A stretch of 64,000 nucleotides of DNA from Metapseudomonas boanensis (GTDB lineage Bacteria > Pseudomonadota > Gammaproteobacteria > Pseudomonadales > Pseudomonadaceae). The notes below the pieces were generated by a model. It did not search any database and had not been told where the DNA came from. It worked only from the letters and a program-made list of their open reading frames with translations. The DNA is taken from NCBI RefSeq assembly GCF_018704125.1, contig NZ_JAGTIS010000001.1, positions 186,001-250,000 on the forward strand, given 5' to 3'. Shown piece after piece: positions 58,353 to 64,000 of this stretch. Numbering within the stretch: position 1 is the first letter of the stretch; the number at the start of each line of letters is the position of its first letter. Both the position numbers and the translations under genes were made by a program.

Positions 58353-59723
58353 ATGAGCATGCAGAAAAAGGCGCAGTTGGTAGAAGCCGTCGTCTTCTTC
58401 AGCGAGCACGGCGTTAGTAAGCAAATGCTCTATCCAGAGTTCGAGGCCATGCTCGATGGGGTGGTCGGGCTGCCTGAATTCGCGGACCAGCAGGTGCGGC
58501 TGGTTTATGTATTGTTAAATACCCGTTTGCAGGCGCGCTCTGCGGTTTTCTTCTACTTGGACTTCGATGAGAACGGTCGCGCCGACACGGGCTGGAACCT
58601 GCCGCTGCGGCAGCTTGCCGAGCGGGCCGGGCGTGGACCTGACCTTGGCGCCGGCCCCATCCGCCTAGCCTGTCGAAGCCAGTGCCCGGTGCCATGGCAG
58701 CAAATGCACCTCTGGGATCCCAATCTCGGGCCGGAAGGCAACGACCTGGTGCTGTTGCGCGACGCGCTCAAGGTCAACAGCCTGGGCTTGTTGCTCGAGG
58801 ACGAGGCTACGCAGGCCCTGGATGCCGAGCGATTGCAAATTGCATCTGAAGACAGCTGGTATGCGCCGCCCGAACCCACCAAGGAGATGGCTGAGCAGCT
58901 TGCCGAGAAGATGGAGAAAGAGCACCGCCTGAAGGCGGCACAACTGGTTCGCCAGCAGCGCTTGCGGCTCGAGGCGATTAACCAGCAGAACGAGGAGGCC
59001 ATGGCCAGGTTGCGTCAGGCCGCAGAGGCTAGTCGCATCGCTCTGCAGGAGCAGATCCATGACTTGCAGCATGCGCTGCGCCAGGAGCAGGACCTCAATG
59101 CGGGGCTGCAGGCTCAGCTGGCATCTGAAGTCGAGCGGTACCAGGCCAGCCGTGAGGAAATGACGCAGCAGCTCAGGGCCCTTGAGCGCCACGGACGGAC
59201 CGAGGCCGACATCCTGCGTACCCAGTTCGAGGGCGAAGTCGAGGCGCGAGTCGCAGCGGTGGTCGCTGAGTACCGTGAGCAGATCGCGGTTCGGGATGTC
59301 GAGCTTGCCTGCCGCAACCAGTTGGACATGCAGTTCCAGGCGGAAATTGATCGCTTGCGGGTGGAGTGTCAGGCGCTAGCCGATCAGTCCGGTCAGGCCA
59401 TGCTGGAACGTCTGGCGGAGTTGGGCGTGGTGTTCGTGGTGTATCACCCGGGCGCTGGCCACCTGACCATCCCGCTGCATGATCTCGTGCGTTACCAGGA
59501 TAATCCCGAGGCTTATGCCGCAGCCAAGTGCTTCGTCTCGGAAACCCAGTACCGTCACTGGTTGGCCCATTACCAGCAGCCCAGTTGCGAGGCTAGCCTG
59601 CCTAATGGCGAACGTTGTGCGATGCCTATTGATCGAGTCGAAGCACCTAGTCGCTTCATCATCGGTGAATCGAACTGCTGCCCGCGCCACAAGGCCGGGG
59701 GGCGCCTGCGCACAGCTGGCTAG
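58353..59723 (+). CDS. Conserved hypothetical protein: N-terminal domain, long coiled coil, Cys/His tail
   Basis: 456 residues of unknown function. Residues 1-170 form a globular domain (KKAQLVEAVVFFSEHGVSKQ... with SAVFFYLDFDENGRADTGWNLPLRQLAERAGRGPDLG). Residues about 175-365 are a long charged coiled coil, rich in Gln, Glu and Arg. The end carries C412, C422, C442, C443 and H446 (CC-x2-H), a possible zinc site. No signal or membrane helix. ATG 58353 has GAGG upstream. Monocistronic position between fadH and a PLP enzyme; a scaffold or chromosome-associated role can be imagined but is not shown. Confidence 0.75.
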   Translation: MSMQKKAQLVEAVVFFSEHGVSKQMLYPEFEAMLDGVVGLPEFADQQVRLVYVLLNTRLQARSAVFFYLDFDENGRADTGWNLPLRQLAERAGRGPDLGAGPIRLACRSQCPVPWQQMHLWDPNLGPEGNDLVLLRDALKVNSLGLLLEDEATQALDAERLQIASEDSWYAPPEPTKEMAEQLAEKMEKEHRLKAAQLVRQQRLRLEAINQQNEEAMARLRQAAEASRIALQEQIHDLQHALRQEQDLNAGLQAQLASEVERYQASREEMTQQLRALERHGRTEADILRTQFEGEVEARVAAVVAEYREQIAVRDVELACRNQLDMQFQAEIDRLRVECQALADQSGQAMLERLAELGVVFVVYHPGAGHLTIPLHDLVRYQDNPEAYAAAKCFVSETQYRHWLAHYQQPSCEASLPNGERCAMPIDRVEAPSRFIIGESNCCPRHKAGGRLRTAG

Positions 59724-59788
59724 GGTACCTGCCGCTGGATCGACTGCGGTATCCTGCCTCGCTTGAATCGGATACCTCGGTCTCGAAA

Positions 59789-60745
59789 TTGCCCCTGCAT
59801 CTGCCTGATTGGAAACCCCGCGCTGAACTCAGAGCCTTGCCGCTCTCCTGGCTGGATGCGGCTGGGGTCGAGGTGGCCATGTTGCACCTCGAGGAAATCG
59901 ACGCGCTGATCTCTGGCAACAAGTGGTTCAAGTTGGCGCCCCACCTCGAGCGTGCCTGGCAGGACGGTGCCGATGGCGTTGTCAGTCTGGGCGGTGCCCA
60001 TTCGAACCACCTGCATGCCTTGGCTGCTGCCGGTAAACGTTTTGGTTTCCCTACCGTGGGCTTGCTCCGTGGCGAGCCTCAGGACACAGAGACTGCGCAG
60101 GAGCTGCAAGCCTTTGGTATGCAGCTCCATTGGCTGGGTTATGGCGCTTATCGGAGCCGGCATCAGGCCGGGTTCTGGGCCCCCTGGCTGCAGCGGTATC
60201 CAGGCTACGTCGCAGTTCCGGAAGGTGGCGGGGGCCTGGAGGGGGCTCGTGGTTGCATGGGGCTGGTGATGATGATCCGCGAGCAGCTCGAGTCGATCGG
60301 CTGGAAGGATTATGACGCGCTCTGGCTGGCCGCTGGTACCGGTACGACGTTGGCCGGCCTGGTGCTGGGTGAAGTAGGGCGGCACCCGGTCTATGGTGCA
60401 TTGGCGGTTCCGCCGGGCCATGGTGTGGACAAGCAGGTGCGAGCCATCCTCCAACAGGCTGGCGTGCCAGATGAGGGCTACCACCTGGTGGATGCCAGTC
60501 GCGGGGGATTTGCGCGACTGGATGTGGCTGTGGCGCGTTGCCTGCTGGAAACCGAACAAGAAGCCGGAGTGACGCTTGAGCCGCTGTACACCGCAAAGGC
60601 CTTGCTGGCCTTGCGAGAGCAGGTAGAGGCCGGGGGTATTCCGCGTGGCTCCCGCCTGGTGGTGCTGCACACCGGCGGGCTGCAAGGACGTCGGTCCCTC
60701 GAGCTGCGTCTGCAGCAACTGGCTTCAGCGCCTGACCCGCGCTAG
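59789..60745 (+). CDS. PLP-dependent D-cysteine desulfhydrase / ACC deaminase family protein
   Basis: 318 residues of the fold-type II PLP family. Schiff-base lysine K45 in ISGNKWFKL, substrate-binding GGAHSNHLHALAAAGKRFG near 66, PEGGGGLEGARG and the phosphate loop AAGTGTTLAGL near 195, with HTGGLQG at the C-terminus. Members degrade D-cysteine or 1-aminocyclopropane-1-carboxylate; the distinction cannot be made here. The start codon appears to be TTG without a clear ribosome site, and the frame is open upstream, so the N-terminus is uncertain. Confidence 0.82.
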   Translation: MPLHLPDWKPRAELRALPLSWLDAAGVEVAMLHLEEIDALISGNKWFKLAPHLERAWQDGADGVVSLGGAHSNHLHALAAAGKRFGFPTVGLLRGEPQDTETAQELQAFGMQLHWLGYGAYRSRHQAGFWAPWLQRYPGYVAVPEGGGGLEGARGCMGLVMMIREQLESIGWKDYDALWLAAGTGTTLAGLVLGEVGRHPVYGALAVPPGHGVDKQVRAILQQAGVPDEGYHLVDASRGGFARLDVAVARCLLETEQEAGVTLEPLYTAKALLALREQVEAGGIPRGSRLVVLHTGGLQGRRSLELRLQQLASAPDPR

Positions 60746-61683
60746 GGGTTCAGTGGCCAGCGGTCGCTGACTACGAAGGCTCGCTCGGCTTCAAGCCAAT
60801 CTGCGTCCTCGCCTGGCACCATGCGCACCAACAGTTGGGCAGGCGCATCTTCAGGTAATTGCTCCAGCCAGTCCTGCAACCTTTCTGCCGGCCAGATCGC
60901 TGCATGTTCGCAACGCGCGGGCGCCAGCCAGGCATGGCGTGGCAAGGCCTGCCAATGGCCCTCAGCGCTTTGCTGGAAAAAATCCGATAGTGCGCTGCGG
61001 CGCAACCAGTGCCCGCGCAGGTGCGCCGGGTTGGCGCCGTGGGGCGCTGTGCAACCGCCGGGCCACGGGTAGAAGAGATAACCGCCCAGCCAGAGCTCCG
61101 CGCTGACCGGCTGGCTGCTGAACTGGGTGAGCGCCGGTTGGCTTTCGGGGCTGGCAGACAGCGGTAGCTGGTGCAGGCTCAGGTGCTCCAGCTTGCGGTC
61201 GAGCCGGTCGTGGCTGCCGGGGCCGAGCCATTCGGAGGGGCTGCTGCCATCGCCATGGCGCGGTCCGAGGTAAAGCTTGATCGCCAATTCGAGGTGGTGC
61301 ACGCCTTCTTCATCTCGCAGCAGCAGGTCGAGTTCGCCGAGGGTGTGCCCGCCCAGGCGGATTGGCAGGTTGGCTGCCAGCAACTCGACGCCGGGCGCCT
61401 GGTCCAGGGCGAACTGCCAAAGGCGTTCGTAGTACAGCCCCAGGCGCCGGTTGGCGCTTTGTGCCAGCCAGGCATCGAGCGGCGCGCTATCCCGGTCCAG
61501 GCATCGCAGCCAGGCTTCCAGTCGCTCAGGCGCACGAGCCCAGTCGCTGGCGCTCAGCGGATGGCGCTGGCGCCACGGGGCCTGGCTGAGCAGGGGCGGG
61601 GACAGCAACGCCCAGGCCAGGTCGCGAACGCTGGGCTGGCGAAGGTGACGGGGCAGGTCGAGCATCGAGTCGAAAGCGTGCAT
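60742..61683 (-). CDS. DUF1853-type protein with nuclease-like motif
   Basis: 313 residues of unknown function. The segment GELDLLLRDEEGVHHLELAIKLYLG (D119, E132, K136) resembles the D...E-x-K core of PD-(D/E)XK phosphodiesterases, although the spacing is E-x3-K rather than E-x-K. It converges on the PLP gene with 4-bp overlap of stops and is divergent from nadK. ATG 61683 is used; ATG 61665 is also possible. Neither has a clear ribosome-binding site. Family assignment is from memory of the motif. Confidence 0.7.
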   Translation of the reverse strand: MHAFDSMLDLPRHLRQPSVRDLAWALLSPPLLSQAPWRQRHPLSASDWARAPERLEAWLRCLDRDSAPLDAWLAQSANRRLGLYYERLWQFALDQAPGVELLAANLPIRLGGHTLGELDLLLRDEEGVHHLELAIKLYLGPRHGDGSSPSEWLGPGSHDRLDRKLEHLSLHQLPLSASPESQPALTQFSSQPVSAELWLGGYLFYPWPGGCTAPHGANPAHLRGHWLRRSALSDFFQQSAEGHWQALPRHAWLAPARCEHAAIWPAERLQDWLEQLPEDAPAQLLVRMVPGEDADWLEAERAFVVSDRWPLNP

Positions 61684-61776
61684 GCTGCGAGCATAGCCGA
61701 GGGCGGTTTGCCGCTGCTTGGACCTTTCCCCCATAATTCCGCTATTCCTCCCGTTGCAGAGCCGTCCTGGAGCCCC

Positions 61777-62664
61777 ATGGAGCAATTCCGCAATATCGGC
61801 ATCATCGGTCGCCTGGGCAGCCCCCACGTGCTCGACACCATCCGCCGCCTGAAAAGATTCCTGCTGGATCGCCATCTCCATGTGATCCTTGAGGACACTA
61901 TTGCCGAAGTACTGCCGGGCCACGGCCTGCAAACGTCGACCCGCAAGATCCTGGGTGAAGTATGCGACCTGGTAATTGTCGTCGGCGGCGATGGCAGCAT
62001 GCTCGGCGCTGCTCGCGCCCTGTCACGGCAGAACGTGCCGGTACTTGGGGTCAACCGTGGCAGTCTCGGCTTTCTCACCGACATCCTCCCCGACGAGCTG
62101 GAGGTGAAGGTTGCCGAGGTGCTCGACGGCCACTACAGCGTCGAAAGCCGCTTCCTGCTGGAGGCGGAGGTGCGCCGCCATGGCGAAGCGATCGGTCAGG
62201 GCGATGCGCTCAACGATGTGGTGTTGCACCCGGGCAAGTCAACGAAGATGATCGAGTTCGAGTTGCACATCGACGGCCAATTCGTCTGCAGCCAAAAGGC
62301 CGACGGTCTGATCATTGCCACGCCCACCGGCTCAACGGCCTACGCGTTGTCGGCGGGCGGGCCGATCATGCATCCCAAGCTGGATGCCATTGTCGTCGTG
62401 CCGATGTACCCGCACACGCTGTCCAGCCGCCCGATCGTGGTCGACAGCAACAGTGAGCTGAAGATCGTGGTTTCGCCGAACTTGCAGATTTATCCGCTGG
62501 TGTCCTGCGACGGCCAGAACCACTTCACCTGCGCCCCAGGCGATACCATTACAGTCGCCAAGAAACCCCAGAAGCTGCGCCTGATCCACCCGCTGGATCA
62601 CAACTATTACCAGGTCTGCCGGACCAAGCTGGGGTGGGGCAGCCGGCTCGGCGGAGGCGACTGA
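61777..62664 (+). CDS. nadK: NAD kinase
   Basis: 295 residues; phosphorylates NAD to NADP. The conserved VVGGDGSMLGAARAL (about 67-81, with catalytic Asp), SLGFLTDI, LNDVVLHPG and TPTGSTAYALSAGGPI blocks are complete, with the C-terminal CDGQNHF. ATG 61777 begins the family N-terminus (FRNIGIIGRL). Its stop overlaps the phosphoesterase start. Confidence 0.96.
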   Translation: MEQFRNIGIIGRLGSPHVLDTIRRLKRFLLDRHLHVILEDTIAEVLPGHGLQTSTRKILGEVCDLVIVVGGDGSMLGAARALSRQNVPVLGVNRGSLGFLTDILPDELEVKVAEVLDGHYSVESRFLLEAEVRRHGEAIGQGDALNDVVLHPGKSTKMIEFELHIDGQFVCSQKADGLIIATPTGSTAYALSAGGPIMHPKLDAIVVVPMYPHTLSSRPIVVDSNSELKIVVSPNLQIYPLVSCDGQNHFTCAPGDTITVAKKPQKLRLIHPLDHNYYQVCRTKLGWGSRLGGGD

Positions 62665-63638
62665 TGAACCTCGATCCCAGTCGTGGCTACGACCTGATTG
62701 GCGACGTTCACGGTTGCGCGCTTAGCCTGGAGCGGTTGCTCGACCTGCTTGGCTATTGCAAGCGGGGCGATGTCTGGCAGCACCCGCAGCGCATGGCACT
62801 GTTCCTGGGTGACATCATCGATCGTGGTCCGCGGATTCGTGAGGCGTTGCATCTGGTGCACGCCATGGTCGAGGCGGGGCAGGCGCTGTGCATCATGGGT
62901 AACCATGAATACAACGCACTGGGTTGGAGCACGCTGGCACCCCCTGGCAGCGGGCGCCAGTTCGTCCGTGAGCACACCCCGAGGCACGCCAGGCTGATCA
63001 AGGAAACACTCGACCAGTTCGAAGGCCATCCGGCGGACTGGCACGACTTCCTCCGTTGGTTCTACGAGCTGCCGCTGTTCATCGATACCGGCCACTTCCG
63101 CATGGTGCACGCCTGCTGGGACGCCGACACGGTCGAGGCGCTGCGAACCCGATATGGCGACGGCCGCATAGACGAGGCGTTCCTGCAGGCCGCCGCCGAT
63201 CCTCGGAGCTTCTCCAGCCAGGTGTTCGACCGGCTCCTGCGGGGCACCGATCTGCCTCTGCCGGGCGGTATGACCCTCACCGGCAGCGACGGCTTCACCC
63301 GCTCCGTGTTTCGCACCAAGTTCTGGGCTGACGATCCGCAGACCTATGGTGACGTGGTGTTCCAACCCGACGCCCTGCCTGAGCAGGTTGCCAGCCAGCC
63401 GTTGTCCCGGGCGCACAAGTCGCGGCTTCTCAGTTATGGCGCTGAAGAGCCCTTGCTCTTCATTGGCCACTACTGGCGACGGGGCCGCCCGGCGCCGATC
63501 CGGCCGAATCTGGCTTGCCTGGATTACAGCGCGGTGATGTACGGCAAGCTGGTCGCTTACCGGCTCGACCAGGAGCATCGCCTGGACCCGGATAAGTTCG
63601 TCTGGGTCGAAGTGGAGCGCCCCGAGGATCCCCAATGA
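62664..63638 (+). CDS. Calcineurin-like metallophosphoesterase
   Basis: 324 residues. Metal-binding motifs DLIGDVHGC (10-18), LFLGDIIDRGPRIRE and IMGNHEYNAL are those of the PPP/Ap4A-hydrolase type; further His residues occur in MVHACWD and FIGHYWRRG. Acts on a phosphoester or dinucleoside polyphosphate, not known which. ATG 62664 shares one base with the nadK stop and GGAGG is upstream. The stop overlaps the rhomboid start by 4 bp. Confidence 0.88.
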   Translation: MNLDPSRGYDLIGDVHGCALSLERLLDLLGYCKRGDVWQHPQRMALFLGDIIDRGPRIREALHLVHAMVEAGQALCIMGNHEYNALGWSTLAPPGSGRQFVREHTPRHARLIKETLDQFEGHPADWHDFLRWFYELPLFIDTGHFRMVHACWDADTVEALRTRYGDGRIDEAFLQAAADPRSFSSQVFDRLLRGTDLPLPGGMTLTGSDGFTRSVFRTKFWADDPQTYGDVVFQPDALPEQVASQPLSRAHKSRLLSYGAEEPLLFIGHYWRRGRPAPIRPNLACLDYSAVMYGKLVAYRLDQEHRLDPDKFVWVEVERPEDPQ

Positions 63639-64000
63639 GTGCGATTGAAGTATTACGTTTGCCCCTCTCGGTGGACCTGAGCGGTTTCATCGAGTTATTG
63701 CGGCGCCTGGATGTGCCGTTTCGGGTTAGCGAGGAATCCGGCGAACAGGTGTTGTGGGTGCCGGGGCCGCAGCTGGCGGAGCAGGTTCGCGGGCTTTACC
63801 AGCGATTTCCCGAGGGCGACCCGCAGTTCCAATTGCCGGGGCAAGCACCGCATGAGGAGCCGCGTGCCGGCCTGCTCAGTCAGTTGAAGGCCAGCCGCTT
63901 GACCAGCTTGATGCTGCTCTTGACGCTGATCGTGGCCGGGGCGACCGGCCTGGGCGACAACTTCTCGATAATCCGCTGGCTGAGCTTTCAAGACTTCCAG
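63635..64000 (+). CDS. glpG: Rhomboid intramembrane protease GlpG-type (3' partial)
   Basis: The N-terminal 122 residues only; the window ends inside the gene. The cytoplasmic domain (about 1-85, VLRLPLSVDLSGFIELLRRLDVPFRVSEESGEQVLWVPGPQLAEQV) resembles the GlpG N-domain, and the first membrane helix begins at LTSLMLLLTLIVAGATGLGDNF. The catalytic Ser and His lie outside the window, so activity cannot be judged. Overlaps the phosphoesterase gene by 4 bp. Confidence 0.75.
   Translation, partial: MSAIEVLRLPLSVDLSGFIELLRRLDVPFRVSEESGEQVLWVPGPQLAEQVRGLYQRFPEGDPQFQLPGQAPHEEPRAGLLSQLKASRLTSLMLLLTLIVAGATGLGDNFSIIRWLSFQDFQ

Overview
This is chromosomal core DNA of a G+C-rich Pseudomonas, close to but apparently not P. 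aeruginosa itself. The gene order wbpM - comEA-like - tRNA-Asn - aminotransferase - uvrB - emrBA-like - lysR - gltX - tRNA(Ala-Glu) - eda-like - dusC - ibpA - leuCD - leuB - asd - usg-like - fimV - truA - trpF - accD - folC - cvpA - purF - metZ - xcpQP/xcpRSTUVWXYZ - tRNAs - fadH - nadK - glpG is, from memory, the order of the PAO1 chromosome between wbpM and the rhomboid gene. I see no prophage, insertion sequence, CRISPR array or plasmid-type gene. Nearly all the window is ordinary housekeeping and secretion DNA.

Region by region. (1) 1-4724: end of an O-antigen cluster: the 3' part of a FnlC-type epimerase, a sugar-nucleotide epimerase, the initiating transferase WbpL and the dehydratase WbpM, which together suggest an N-acetylfucosamine-type first sugar. 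(2) 4780-12697: a small helix-hairpin-helix protein, tRNA-Asn, an aspartate/aromatic aminotransferase, uvrB, a REP-type palindrome, and an emrAB-like efflux operon divergent from a LysR gene. (3) 12723-20087: gltX, three Ala-Glu tRNA pairs, a TetR-hydrolase pair with a visible operator, a KDPG aldolase-like gene with a thioesterase, dusC, and ibpA with a sigma-32 promoter and a ROSE-like RNA thermometer. (4) 20147-30527: a four-PAS GGDEF-EAL protein, a LysR gene with two phased operator dyads facing leuC, leuCD, a methyltransferase, leuB, asd and a catalytically degenerate asd paralogue. (5) 30684-42464: fimV-truA-trpF-accD-folC-SPOR-cvpA-purF-metZ-SDR, mostly overlapping or closely spaced on the + strand. 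(6) 42594-52906: the complete Xcp type II secretion locus, xcpPQ on the - strand and xcpR-Z on the + strand. (7) 53065-53886: a palindromic terminator, tRNA-Val and two tRNA-Asp, a run of 17 cytosines, and a 29-codon acidic ORF. (8) 53887-64000: an AraC regulator, a cysteine-less nitrilase homologue, fadH, a coiled-coil protein with a Cys/His tail, a PLP desulfhydrase/deaminase-like enzyme, a DUF1853-type protein, nadK, a phosphoesterase and the start of a rhomboid protease.

How the genes work together: leuC, leuD and leuB carry out the middle steps of leucine synthesis; asd, metZ, trpF and purF are further amino-acid and purine biosynthetic steps; accD and folC supply malonyl-CoA and folates; FimV and Xcp act at the cell envelope, FimV in type IV pilus assembly and twitching, Xcp exporting folded periplasmic proteins. 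No clearly new multi-gene system is present. The least explained items are the 29-codon ORF beside the C17 tract, the cysteine-less nitrilase homologue, the coiled-coil protein at 58353-59723, and several regulatory dyads. All product calls come from reading translated sequence without database searches.
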